In this document: positions 10,700-22,400 of the stretch, one piece after another
Layout: each line of letters opens with the position of its first letter
Numbering within the stretch: the stretch's first letter is position 1
Assembly: GCF_020536995.1 (NCBI RefSeq)
Contig: NC_068359.1
Coordinates: forward strand, 88,787,829 to 88,851,828
From: Dreissena polymorpha
Taxonomy: Eukaryota; Mollusca; Bivalvia; Myida; Dreissenidae
Direction: 5' to 3'
DNA: 64,000 nt
The notes under the pieces: generated by a model
What the model saw: only the letters and a program-made list of their open reading frames with translations
What the model was told of the DNA's origin: nothing
The model's database searches: none
Program-made: the position numbers and the translations under genes

Positions 10700-11610
10700 A
10701 TATATATATAACCACCCGATATTACTGGATAAAAGGCAAGTAAAATAATATCTACCAAGTTTAGAAGTTTAAAAGGGTTTAAGTAAGGAGTTAAGTTAAA
10801 GTTATGGATCTCCGGCCAGTGAGTAAATGTGATTGTTAAAAAATGGCAATAGTTTAAATACCAACAAAATAAATATGAACAGTTAATGGTCTGTTTTGGT
10901 AGACACATTGCACGACAACGTTATTAAGCGAAATGAAGTGTGATTCTGTGAAATGATAGCATAACAACGAGCACTACATGCATAAGTACGCGAAGTAAAC
11001 ATACAATAACGCTGAACAAGACATAACAACACAATATAAATGTATTATACCGCTCAATTAAGGCATGAAAATATACAACAACATTCGTAATAACGCTAAA
11101 TGAACGGCGTAATATAACGGCAAATATTTTAGTTTTATGCTGATCAGGGCGTAATAATGCTAAATAAACGCAAAGTAAAGGTACCATGTATATAAACGCG
11201 CAATGAAAAGCATAATGCTTTCCTTCGTATTTATTGTCACGCATTTAGCGTATTTTACCGGATACTGCAATTACAACGCTTTTGCATTTCAATGTTTCTT
11301 TTTTTAAATAATAACTTTACCAATTAGAATTAGTGCATTCATTAACAAACATAATAACATAACACAATTAACATAACTAAACATAGATATTCAAACAGTT
11401 ACTGTATGTTTCTATTATAACAGGCAGTAATAAAAGAAAAAAAGGAAAATGTGATAAAGTTGTGAGTGTTTTATCAACACTTCTTGAAGCAGTGCATTTT
11501 AAAAGGACATCAGTTCTAATGGAACAGAACTTATTTTTTTACTGATCATTTTTGTGTGAAATGCATTCAATTATGTTTTTGTTCGAAACGGTGTGAATGT
11601 AATACACACT
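10700..11610. other. Intergenic, no gene seen
   Basis: AT-rich. A 106-residue open frame on the minus strand (10924-11244) has no recognisable domain and no splice context, so it is not called. Confidence 0.4.
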
Positions 11611-11613
11611 ATT

Positions 11614-12000
11614 GCCGCTTGGTAAGGAAGGCTAGCTCCTGGTAGAGCGCTCTACTACAAATGAGCCGTGCTCTTTGAAAAAGGGATTTAATGAATTTGC
11701 ATGCAGTGTCGTCCCAGATTAGCTTATCAGGGACAACACTTTCCGCTTTATGACATTTTTTGTTTAAATGAAGTCTCTTAGCAAAAATCCAACTAAGGCG
11801 GAAAGTGTCGTCCCTGAATAGACTGTATGGACTGCACAGGCTAACCTGGGACGACACTTTACGCACATGCATTAAGCCCGGTTTTCTCAGAACGCGACTC
11901 AAATCATATGTTCGATCCTCTGCCCGGACACATAACTTGTGTGTTCAGTAATGGTTGGCCATGAAATCCTCGCTACGGCCACTCCGAACCCAAACCACTG
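11614..12000 (+). mobile_element. tRNA-derived SINE interrupted by a MITE
   Basis: TAGCTCCTGGTAGAGCGCT (from 11633) resembles a tRNA 5' half with an A box. ATGTTCGATCCTC (11908-11920) resembles a B box. The 242 bases between them are MITE copy C plus its target duplication. Removing them leaves tRNA-like spacing between the boxes. A non-tRNA tail follows. Confidence 0.6.
11663..11900. mobile_element. MITE copy C (GAGCCGTGCTCTGTGA family), 238 bp
   Basis: Begins GAGCCGTGCTCTTTGAAAAA and ends TTCTCAGAACGCGACTC. It is flanked by AAAT at 11659-11662 and 11901-11904. The internal inverted ACGACACTTT blocks match copy A. Confidence 0.9.
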
Positions 12001-12362
12001 ATTTAATTAAACAGAACATATGTCAGTGAAAGGCATACATATGGACACTATGTACTGGTTAAAACCAGTTAAGAGAAAGTTGATCAACGGACCGCCGTGC
12101 TTTTACTGAATTACTGTCGAAATCGGCGAAATTCAAACTAAATAAACACATAAATGTTGAGTACAAATTTGTATAAGTCATGTACTATACGTCAGACGCT
12201 GATGCGTGAACAGAAACTTTACACAATTGCATAACACCGTTACATTTTGACTGATTTCAATGTGTTTTTATGGTTATCGATACTGGATTAATAATCAAAA
12301 CGATATATTAGAGCTGTTTTAATTAAAATAGTCCCACCCTTTTTGTGTCTAAAACTATCGTC
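12001..12362. other. Intergenic, 3' side of the zinc-finger gene
   Basis: AT-rich and without recognisable features. Confidence 0.4.
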
Positions 12363-12368
12363 TTTATT
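12363..12368 (-). terminator. Possible polyadenylation hexamer AATAAA
   Basis: On the minus strand the stop codon region reads TGAATAAAG, so AATAAA overlaps the stop codon of the zinc-finger gene. It could serve as the poly(A) signal of a very short 3' UTR, but position alone does not prove it. Confidence 0.3.
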
Positions 12369-14026
12369 CATCGTCTGTGTGAAAGCGCCTGTGTTCCTTG
12401 CCAGCTTTTTACGCTGCCATTACCACGATTGTATGGATCGTACCCTGACACTGGTGAATACCGTATCGCACTTCCGGTTGCACGACTTCCGGTATCCCAG
12501 AATTCCCGATTTATCAAATATTTCGGTTTGCGGTACTCTACAGTGCCAGAAAAGCTGCGGAAAGATTTCGGTGTTGGAGATCGTCCTGCCAGAGACACTT
12601 CCGACATCCGGGCATTTATAAAATCATCTTGCGCTTTTTCAAGAAAATGCGATTTTTTGCTCGTATCTGTTACTCTAGATGCACCCATTACTGTATCTAT
12701 AACAGAAATGTTCCCAGCATCAAGTTGTGGTAAACTGAATTTTGATTTTACGCGTGTGACGTCAGCATCGGGAATGGATTTCGTTTTTTCGCCTTCTTTT
12801 CCGTTGGTAACGACAGTTTTTCCATTTGTCGACCGGATATCTGGCAGTTTCGTATCCACGGTCTGAAGTCTAGGGTGGTCGGGATCTTCATACATGTCCC
12901 GCAATAGTTTTAGTTTGTGAGTATTGGGTACGTAAGGATGAAATGACTGCTCAGTTCCGAATGTGTCTTTCGCGGTCGGTGAATTTTCAGAAACGTAAGT
13001 TTTTAAGCCTTTCGGAATTCTGTGAAAACTTCCAACGGTAGTCTCCGATGAGGAGGTCGTTTCGGACACTAGGTCACGTGCCTGGCGTGGTGTACGGAGA
13101 TAGCCGAACTCTTCCAAACGAGGCTCTCGATGCTGTTGATAATGCGACTTCATTTGACGGGAACTGCCGAACCTTTTACCACAGACATTACATGATATTG
13201 GTTTCGAACCTGTAAACAGGTTCAAAACAGGGTCAAAACAGTTATTTATTTCCACAAACATTTCAGAAAAGGGTCGGAAGGTAGGCCAAACTTTGTACCG
13301 GTAGCCTTTAATATTAAAAACATATTCCTGCTTTGTGCAATGAGAAAACTGCTCCAAATCTATTTGCAACATATTTTTCTTAATATTTTAACGCTAATAC
13401 AAGTTTGCGAATATGACTTAACGAAGCAAAAGGATAGAAAAACTCAGTCTAGAATACCTAGATTATCATTAATGTGCGTTATTCTTGTTTGACGCAAACA
13501 CACAGTACGTAACTATGAAGAATGTAGTTAATTTTAAATTGTCTTTTATATACATGCACACATGTGACCGGTTAGAAAATTGTTATTTTACATCCAATTA
13601 AGTTCCGTCGTTCAACAAATGTCCATTCATAATCTCGACATAACAGCATGCGACACGTTCAATTGAGCCTCGTTGTGGAAAAACTGGTATTAATGTAGGT
13701 GCGTAAAGAGTCGATAAAGACAAGCATGTGCGGTCTGCACAGGCTAATCTGGGACGACACTTGACCCACACACATTAATACCAATTTTCTCTGAACGCGG
13801 CTCTTTTTATACCTGTGTGATTCAAGGCTACGTGTTTTGTGAGCTCGCCGGCGTTCGAAAACTGCTTCCCGCACGTCTGACAACTGCGCATACGAAAATC
13901 TATGTTTGCGAGTGAGCTCTGGTAGGTCGGGATCAGCTGTCGTCTGCTGCTTGTCTCACTAAAAGCGAAAGCGTCACGCTGTCTTCTTGACAACGTATAA
14001 TGGCCGCTTCCGCTTCCATGCGACAT
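12368..14026 (-). CDS. Two-finger C2H2 zinc-finger protein, two exons
   Basis: Exons 14026-13813 and 13209-12368 join with a phase-1 intron (donor CACACAG/GTATAA, acceptor TGTTTACAG/GTTCG) to give 351 residues. The junction rebuilds a canonical inter-finger linker, HTG-SKP. Finger 1 (C49, C52, H65, H70) has Cx2Cx12Hx4H spacing; finger 2 (C78, C81, H94, H98) has Cx2Cx12Hx3H. After the fingers come about 250 polar, probably disordered residues with no recognised domain. The start is supported by an in-frame stop nine bases upstream. TTCGCAG just before it could also be the acceptor of a 5' UTR intron. Two tandem fingers suggest a nucleic-acid-binding nuclear protein; the target is unknown. An antisense open frame at 12345-12866 is a shadow. 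The 603 bp intron contains MITE copy D. Confidence 0.85.
13655..13805. mobile_element. MITE copy D, inside the zinc-finger intron
   Basis: A shortened copy with the outer ends (GAGCCTCGTTGTGG at the left, TTTTCTCTGAACGCGGCTC at the right) and one inner block (GTGCGGTCTGCACAGGCTAATCTGGGACGACACTT). Its right end is seven bases from the splice donor at 13811-13812. Confidence 0.8.
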
Positions 14027-14344
14027 GTTCAGCTACTGCGAAGGACACCATTACACGAATTTTATATTTATAAATTAACATCTCAGACGAAAGATTTATT
14101 AATAAACCTTTAATGAGAATTATTTCTGCGCAGGCTGAGTAATGAAACGTACTTACCAGATTAAAGAAAAGTCTATCTAAACATTCGCATTTCAATATTG
14201 TACCCTTACGCGTTATTTAACTATGAGTACCGTTTAATAAAGATAATTCGTATATTAGCTTTATCACAAAAACTTTTAAATATCAACGCACTTGTAATAT
14301 ACGAGTACACTCTGCTATTTTTAAGTGCAACCGCAATTCACAAT
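14027..14344. other. 5' flank of the zinc-finger gene
   Basis: AT-rich; no TATA or initiator can be assigned with confidence. Confidence 0.3.
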
Positions 14345-14573
14345 TAAACCATTTATCTCCAGTGGACTCTCCCATCCTTCTAAATTGCATCAATTTATTT
14401 CCAAAATTAGTGATGCCAAGTATATTTATTTCTATATTTAGAATATTTCTTACAGACATTCCTTTAAGCAAACAGCGCACACCCTGATGAGACGCCGCAT
14501 CATGCGGCGTATCGTCTGGGTCTACGTTGTTTGCCAATGCCTTTTTTTCTAGACGCTAGGCATAAATGGGTTA
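14345..14573 (-). mobile_element. MITE, TTAACCATTTATGCC family, copy 1 (inverted)
   Basis: Shares with the copy at 15474-15701, in the opposite orientation, the tips (TTAACC(C)ATTTATGCCTAGCGTCTAGAAAAAA), a central hairpin GATGAGACGCCGCATCATGCGGCGT, and the tail TTTAGAAGGATGGGAGAG(T)CCACT. Confidence 0.85.
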
Positions 14574-15473
14574 AACAAGGTCGGATTAAAATGAGGGTAT
14601 GTCAGTTGGAATTTAAACATTTCTTCCTCGTAGTTGTCTGTCAAACAAGACACTTGATAATGTAGGACAAAACATTCGACACTTTTGAAATTGACACGGT
14701 TTAAAGGTATATATCTCTAACACGTTGACGTATATTTATAAAAGTAAAATAATAACATACATCATATTTTTCCGAAAGTATTGTTATTAAATGACGATTC
14801 GTTGAACGCGCTCTACCGTTTTTTAATCAATAAAATCCCTTTGCATATTGGTGGTGTCTTATTTCTGCCATATCGTTCTTGCACAACAATGACAAATTAA
14901 CCTGCCGAATTTACAAATAAACGTTCTTGTGGTCTTGGCGTGTCCGCTTTATGCGACTTTTTATTCCGCCTACACGCAATAATGTAAAATCAGAGGCGAC
15001 TGCACGCTTTTAGTTTAGATCCGCAATAACGACATTACGGCATAGGGGCCTGAATCTCTCGTTCTTTCACTCATTCTTTGCTTGTCGGCTCGTATGATCT
15101 ATCGTTGTGAGCTCTTGACGTGTTTGAAAAAAAGACAACACGGCTGTAAGCTAGAACGACAAGAATAGCAACCGAAACGATAATTATGACATATGTCGCT
15201 CTTTCGAGTCCAAGTGATAGCGGATTTGAAGCGCGCCGACACGAAAGAACGATAAATGTCACAATGGTCGTTTCGGCAGGTATACTTTACGTTCTTTCGT
15301 GTCGTAGCCATTAAAACCCGCCCACACAACGGAATGATATTGCATTAATCGGCCACAAAACATAGTTATTTATGATAAATCTTAATCCTGTAATAAAATT
15401 ACTTTTTTGCTCCGTCTATGTTTCTTATGTACATAAATCAATTATATATATTTTGTATAACATTGCTAGTTCC
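14574..15473. other. Intergenic, no gene recognised
   Basis: Two overlapping minus-strand open frames at 15071-15329 have no known domain. The stretch has no clear repeat. Confidence 0.35.
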
Positions 15474-15701
15474 TTAACCATTTATGCCTAGCGTCTAGAA
15501 AAAAGACCTTTGTAAACAGCGAAGACCCAGATGAGACGTCGCATGATGCGGTGTCTCATCTGGGTCTGCGCTGTTTGCTTAAAGGAATTTCTGTAAAAAT
15601 ATTCTAAATATAAAAATAAATATACTAGACATCCCTAATTTTGGAAATAAATTGATTCAATTTAGAAGGATGGGAGAATCCACTAGGCATTAATGGGTAA
15701 A
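15474..15701 (+). mobile_element. MITE, TTAACCATTTATGCC family, copy 2
   Basis: TTAACCATTTATGCCTAGCG at the left, CACTAGGCATTAATGGGTAA at the right, and an inner hairpin GACCCAGATGAGACGTCGCATGATGCGGTGTCTCATCTGGGTC. Confidence 0.9.
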
Positions 15702-16126
15702 ACCGTCTAAAATTAAAGAGCTCTTTTACTTACTCTCCTCTCTTGGTCCATTCTATACTCTTTTTTTAATTAACACTTGCTAAGTAGAAACGGTATTTTG
15801 TCTGACATGTTTAAGTATTTTTTGTACTTTAACACTTCTACATTCGCTGAGTTTATAAGATTCTAAGATCCTGGTACTATAAGTAAACGTTCCAACGGTT
15901 CTAAGTCACCAAGTACAATGTAATTTATGTCCATTTAAAATCCAAACTTTCCATGGGCCTGCTTACATAAAGGAATGCCATTATATAGAAATTGCGTCAA
16001 TCAAAATGAATCGATATTCTATTGTTTTTATTCAAGCATGATTAACTATATATGGCACAGTCAAACACAAGTTCGTTATTTATAATTTAAACAGATCACA
16101 TTACTTTGTTTAGCCGGAAAGCTTAA

Positions 16127-16336
16127 CCCTTTGCATGCTGGGAAATTTGTCGTCTGCTAAAATGTCGTCAGCTGAATTTCTAAAATTAGCATTTTCTTCG
16201 ATTTTTTTTCAAAGAATACTATCAGAATAGCAAACAGTTTGGATCCAGATGAGACGCCACGTTCTGTGGCGTCTCGTCTGGATCCAAACTGTTTGCAAAG
16301 GCCTTCAAAATTCGGTTCCCGCACTGTAAGAGTTAA
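16127..16336 (+). mobile_element. Hairpin MITE, CTTTGCATGCTGG family
   Basis: Starts TTAACCCTTTGCATGCTGGGAAATTTGTCGTC and ends CACTGTAAGAGTTAA. The centre is a strong hairpin: GGATCCAGATGAGACGCCAC / GTGGCGTCTCGTCTGGATCC. It resembles a second family of short hairpin elements related in design to 14345-14573. Confidence 0.85.
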
Positions 16337-17140
16337 CTTAAAACCGGATGTATATCTGTTTCCCGACAACACGTTCGCTTTAAATGTTGTTTTAATAATA
16401 TAATTTCGCGCATAAGCCTAATTCTATTAGCGATTTAACGACAAAATATCTCTAATTTACTGCTGATTCGTTGATAGCAACACATTCTACTCTGTAGCGT
16501 TATATCTTATCTAAAGTTCAATTTAACTGTATGGTTTGGTTTCAATTGTACTTTAAGCCGTAAAATTAAAAACAAAAACAAACATGAAAACATTTAAATA
16601 TATAAGTAATAGCTAATAACGCACTGACCTAACAGAAATGAAATAAGCGGCGAACAAGCATATCGTTTGGACCTTTTCATGCCATTTGATCCGCTTGTAC
16701 CTGGTGCCGATTAAGGGAAGTTTCTCAAAACATAAATTTCACATGACACTGGCCTTAAAACGTCTTTGGTTACGATGATCCCTGATGTACATTGTTCACT
16801 TTTTAAATCTGTGAAATAAACAACAACAGATTATCGTTGTGACAAAAAGTTGGAAAATTCTCATTTTAAAAAACTGTGAACAATTCCCTTAAAAATATGT
16901 AAATATTTTCATATGAATTCCATTTCATTATTGTTTCATAATGATGAGTAAAACGCAGTTCATTGAGAAAATTATTCGTGACATTCGGAAATAATTGATC
17001 AATTTCACCAAAACTCAACTGAAAACAACAAAACTGTTTGGTTTTATCATTTTCGATATTACTGTGTGCGTGATATATGTTTAAATAATACTTCGCATTT
17101 TGACTCGGTACTAAATCGTCCGGGTAAGACACAATGGACT
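16337..17140. other. Intergenic; one unassigned open frame
   Basis: A minus-strand frame at 16866-17132 (88 residues, aromatic-rich, no known domain) is the only candidate. It lacks splice or promoter context, so it is reported here rather than called a gene. Confidence 0.3.
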
Positions 17141-17900
17141 ATCGATAAAAGTTGATAACACAGTTTTGCTTTCAAGATGATGAAACAAAAGATACCAAAA
17201 AAGTGTCATTAATGGAAGAAATCGTTTCACTAACTAACCACAATGGTTTGCCGTACTCTTCAGTCGGTATGACAATCGTTCTTGACAGACTGAAATTCTA
17301 CCGAAATGTGCCAGTTTGCTATAAAAACACAATTTGAATTTTATTTTCTATCGAAAAGTATTGTGCAAAGATGTTCCATTTATAAGAAACAAACTTATTT
17401 TTATAGACCCGCGTCATGCGAAAATGGGTCTTATGCCATATGCGGCAAGCGTAGCTATGGTTCAGCCTACGCATCTCGCAGTAGATCAGGAGATACCTAA
17501 TGAGACCACGAAACCTTGTGTGATTTATAGTGGACAGCGCAGCTCCTGACCAGACTTAGCAACGCGCCATAAAACCCATTTTTGCATGACGTGGCTAGAA
17601 AAGTATGATTTGAATGTGTCGATTGAAAACTGCATGTAAATCAAATATTTGAATACCATATAATTAGATGGTGAAAAAATAAACTCATAATAAACAAATT
17701 GTGGACACAAATAATGTGATCTTCCGTAGCATTTTTTTTATTTACGAACATTGACGTGTTGTTTGAAAACACGTGCAACACAAATTTCAAGAGTGAACAA
17801 ACAAGAGACAAAAAGCAACATTATCAATTTAAATCTTTTTGTTTAAATAAAGTATTTAAATTGCACTTTTTTCTAACTTTAATTCAAAGTCAAGATATTA
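17141..17900 (+). repeat. Diverged dispersed repeat with a nested CGTCATGCGAAAATGGG inverted-repeat core, copy 1
   Basis: Matches 27460-28210 in order: CAAGATGA(T)GA.., CCACAATG(G/T)TTGCCGTAC, CGTCATGCGAAAATGGGTCTTA..CCATATGCG, its inverted partner CCCATTTTTGCATGACG, GATTT(G/A)AATGTGTCGA..GAAAACTGC, and TTATTTCAAAGTCA-like text. The core (about 17407-17596) has inverted ends and looks like a MITE. Confidence 0.7.
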
Positions 17901-18065
17901 TATGTTAGCGTTTCCGATCACCAAAATCGCCAATGGCAATTGATTCTGTCCGCTGGCGATTAAAGTTGAAAATGTAAAGAAAATGGCGATGGTCAAAACA
18001 ATCAAGGTAACTCTATAGATGATATAGTATTCATTAGTTATAGAGAAGATTTTCTTAAAGACTCC

Positions 18066-18545
18066 GAAGATTCGCCAAGCGGAATGGTTATTGTCCGTAT
18101 GTTGATAGTCGTTTCACTACATCGTCTGAGGAGGGACGGATATGGGAACATCCTCTGGTGGCTCTGTTAATCAAGCGAGTACCGTCATCCCTAGACCCGG
18201 ACGTCCTTTCCTGCTGACTTCGCTGACTCCCAGAACTTGGAAGGATCGCTTAGCGGAATGGTTATTGTCCGAAGGTAGATTGTGGTTTCACTACATCGCC
18301 GGAAGAGGAACGGGAGCAGCGGAGGTGGCAGCGTAGAGGACGGGCGTGGCGAACAATGGGCAGAGATACAGACCAGGTTTTCGAGGGGGTGACCCTGGGA
18401 AGATAATCGAAGTGTCGAAGGACGGCGGTACCCAGTACGCTTAACGTGCTGCGGAAACCGTTCTGGGGTTCGGGTCGACGGCGTGTGGCGACTAGAGAGT
18501 CCATACAAGCAGCTCAGCGCGCGAGGAGCGGGAAGAAGAGCGTCT
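18066..18545 (+). other. GC-rich island with an internal direct duplication
   Basis: GC content is visibly higher than on either side. A block containing AGCGGAATGGTTATTGTCCG and GTTTCACTACATCG occurs at 18077-18125 and again, diverged, at 18251-18298. Open frames exist on both strands (for example 18191-18550, minus), but none carries a recognisable domain. Possible remnant of a mobile element or a gene fragment. Confidence 0.45.
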
Positions 18546-18559
18546 TTCATTTTTAGCAG

Positions 18560-19424
18560 AGTAACATTGTCCCTTTAAGGGCAACCATACATGAATTGCC
18601 GTTAAATCGTCTACCAATGCAAATACAGGTCTCATTCCCCATCGGGCACTGGTCTATTTTGATTAAAATTATTTCGTCGGCGAATACCCGGGCAGCTGAG
18701 GTAAATTTTACAAGCCACATTACAGTTATGTGTGCTGACAAAGATCACGGTGTAGAATCATATCTTTCTGTCAAATGCTGCCTATCTGTGCATTCTTCAA
18801 GTACTTTTGTTTTTACCATTTTGTATGCAATTCATGCTCACAAGGCCTTAATGTTTTTTGTGAAGCTTCACTTTACTATGTAAAGTGAGCAGAAAACACC
18901 AACCGAAAAAAACTATTTTTTTAAGCTTCACATTAAAAACGGGATTATGACGGCTCTGTTATAACGAAAAAAGTTATGAATAATATGTCCACATTTTAAT
19001 ATATACTGACTAGTAAAAAATACTAGATTTATTAATGTAATGTAGATATGCGATATTAAATATAACAGCAATTGCGTTTTTAGAAATGCATGCAATGCGT
19101 TTTACAGTTCTGATATTATATGGACGAAAACAAATACGTACTCCATCCCATCCATTCCATGTTAACTACAGCACTTCAGTTAGGCAAATAGTCTTACTTA
19201 ATTTCCTTCCAATATAACATATTTTCCGTTTCCGTTTTTGTATTTATAAGTGGGGATATAAAACAATATCGATGACAGTATCAACGTAGATGCTTTACTA
19301 TTTTGTTTAAATAAGATATGACTTTCGAGCAAGTATTTAAAGTAATTTAAACGGATCATAGTAAACAAATTATTTAAAAAACTCACATGGTGGCATTTAT
19401 TGTGAAATAAACATATATTCAATA
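18560..19424. other. Intergenic, upstream of the Ig receptor gene
   Basis: AT-rich with no exon recognised. The 95-residue frame at 18596-18883 has no domain. Confidence 0.35.
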
Positions 19425-22400
19425 ATGTTTTCTAGTGGAAATTTTGGCTTTGTAAACCTACCGCTGTGTTATATTGTTGTTTCTGTCGAAGTTGGATGTT
19501 TGCTGTGTAAGTTATTATAATCCCACTACGATATTTGCTATACAAACAACCCTCAAAGTTAAATATAATGTGCTCGAAATGTACTTATACAATATTTATC
19601 GAGTTAAGGTGCAAATAAAAACATAATAAATACTTATCAATTAACACGCATATAATTATTTTTAAATTGTATGTTCATTCACTTGTAAGCCATGTTTTAT
19701 AACAATCATTCGAATCAACCCTTAACAGTTTTCCAATTCGCATCGTGTATGCTTTTTGTTGAGATAACGTCATATATATGCGATACATATTTTACGATAA
19801 ACCAGGGTAATTCCTTTTGCAGCGCAACCGCCATTGTTGAGGTTGAAAACGAACATAACTCATTTTAGCCCGGAGATTGAGTGTGACATTACCGGGTTTA
19901 CAGCGACAAAAATTCGATTTTATGAAAATCTGAATGAGGTAGTAAATGTTAGTCTAAGTGGACGGTCTTGTGCAAAATGGTTTATGGTACCGTCCAACTT
20001 TTTCGATTGTACGTGCATAGTAAATATGACCGCAGGTTGTACAATTGACGTTGATTGGGACGGAACGGTTTGTCCAAAATGGCAATGCGCAGTACTAGAC
20101 GAAGAAGGTGTTCTCCATTTCAGCAACTATATTAACGTTTGTAACTCAAGTTAGTATCGAATGCATGTTCATTTTGTTTGAGTTCTTATAAAAAACCTTT
20201 ATTGACTTCACATGTAAAATATGTGTTAAACATCACATCGATTAATAAATGAATGTTATATATAAGTTTAAATGAACATGACATTATTTTTTCTAATAAT
20301 CATTTTATGATTTTCATTTGCACTATAATTAATTAAATTCATTTCAGACAAAGACCACTTAACAACAAAGATAATTGGCAATGCCAATTGTTCTGGTCGT
20401 ATACCATTTAGGGTGAAATGGACCATATTTGGATTAAACATTAAGTATAATATGATTATACCTATATTGAAGACATTTACAGCAGCCAATATAAGTTTCT
20501 TTGTGGACAAATATACGTCATACCAACATACGTCCATATCAACGTGTACTTTCCAGAAACGTGTGTCTGAAGACTGGAATTTGAGAATATTGGGTATGGC
20601 AGTTTATTTGTATTATTTAACAAAATACGTTCCTTCATAATAATTATTATTATTTCTCAATTATTTTCCAAAGTGATAATGATAACTTGCAGATTCATCG
20701 CTATTGTGCTCAAGCAACAGTGATATGCCCAATAATAAAACATGTAAAGCCACCGATGGAAACCCGATGGTCACTGTGATCAGAGAGCCGTATATCCGGT
20801 CACAATGTCAGTCAATTCGGACGACACCAGCATCGGACATGCTGACTCTGTGTGAGGCTGTAAACAGGAAAGACCTAGGAGCAGAACGTTTTGTCGGAAA
20901 TATGACTGGTCTGTTCAAATTGGAGATTCTTGGTAAGTTTAAACTTTACTTTATTTGGAAGTGCGAATACATCATATGTATTTTTTTCTCCAGTTTTTGC
21001 TTTTGCCCATAATGTATTTTATTATCTTTTTTCTTCATCTTAGTTAAAAAGAACAGATTCTACAGCTCATGCGTTTATCGTTTATTTTGTGTTTCAACGG
21101 AAAAGTTGGAACGTATCAAAATAATACAAAAATGCTTGTTTTAGTTAAGTTTGATTTGTTTTGAATGGGTTTGATTTGGCAGTCACAGCATCGGTGATGG
21201 AATTCTTTGTGGAAGGTTTCAACTATCAGACACACATAACGTTCAACGAAACTACCCAAATAACGTTACGTTGCCAAGGTGATGGATTCCCACCCCCGAC
21301 CATGCAATTATTAAAAAACGGCATTGAATACAGTGTTGGAAATTCACCGTTTCGACCAACCATGAAACTGAATGGATCCCAGGATACCGGAAATTATACC
21401 TGCATTGCTGCAAATGCACTCGGCAAAGACGGCAAGACCGTTTACATCAGCTGTCATATTAACATGGATAATCATCAAGGTTATAAGATACTTTTAATAT
21501 CAATCTGCTAGTAGGTCTAACTAAAATAAAATAATGATATAACAATTAACACAAACTTGTATATTCTTATCTTACTTAATTTCCATTCTAGTTTTATAAC
21601 GGATCACTTTATTTCTGATGATCACTTATATCAATTGTAAACATTCAATGAATTAATTGAAAAAAAAAAGCCAATATCTGTAACCAGGGTCCCTGTAAAA
21701 GACATGGTAATCAAGTTTAGATGAAAAAATATTACACATATGTTTGGTAATCTCGCGTTCTACAAGTCTTAGAATAAACGTAAGTGACGTAAGTAGGATC
21801 GAACACGGATGCATACTGCATTGTTTGTATTAGATTTTTGCCAAATTTTCCGTTGTACATTCACGCGCATTAATATACATATTCTTATTTTAGATTCTCA
21901 TTTTCGTTCAAAGGATTTGACATGGCGACTGCACGTCTTTTTTAATACGATATTGGTCTCACATCAAATAATTGAGAAATAACATAAATTAGTAAAACTG
22001 AAACTCGTCTCTCTTGAAGGCAATAAGGCACGCACAATAGTTTATATCATAGGTGGTTAGCGCGTGGCCATGATATTAATTAGTAAAAACACCTACTCGT
22101 CATCGATCAGACCCGATTCAAGTATGAAATTTACAGGAATAAAGACACACCTTCGCGTTGGACCCATGAAATCACTCGTGTGTTTAAAATGTCGGTCAGT
22201 TGAAATGTATGTAAACAAAGGTTTCAAACGGCGCTGGACAGTTAGTTTTGATGCATAATGTAACAGGAAGAACGGTAATATGTTTTGTTGTCATACGTCT
22301 TATTGAATTATGGTACCAAGGTCCGTGAACTTTGCAGGGAAAATTACCTTTACTGCGTGAATATTTCAGTCTTGGATCTAGTCTGATCGATGACTAGTAG

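Noticed and set aside
11609-11902. 97-residue minus-strand frame
   Set aside because: Lies almost entirely in MITE copy C and its SINE host.
12345-12866. 173-residue plus-strand frame
   Set aside because: Antisense shadow of the zinc-finger gene's second exon, whose frame has motif and splice support.
13210-13372. N-terminal extension of the second zinc-finger exon (start at 13372)
   Set aside because: The acceptor at 13210 joins exactly to the first exon's HTG and restores the finger linker. The extension is open intron sequence.
15071-15329. Overlapping minus-strand frames of 63 and 76 residues
   Set aside because: No domain, start context or splice signals; overlapping in two frames, as expected by chance.
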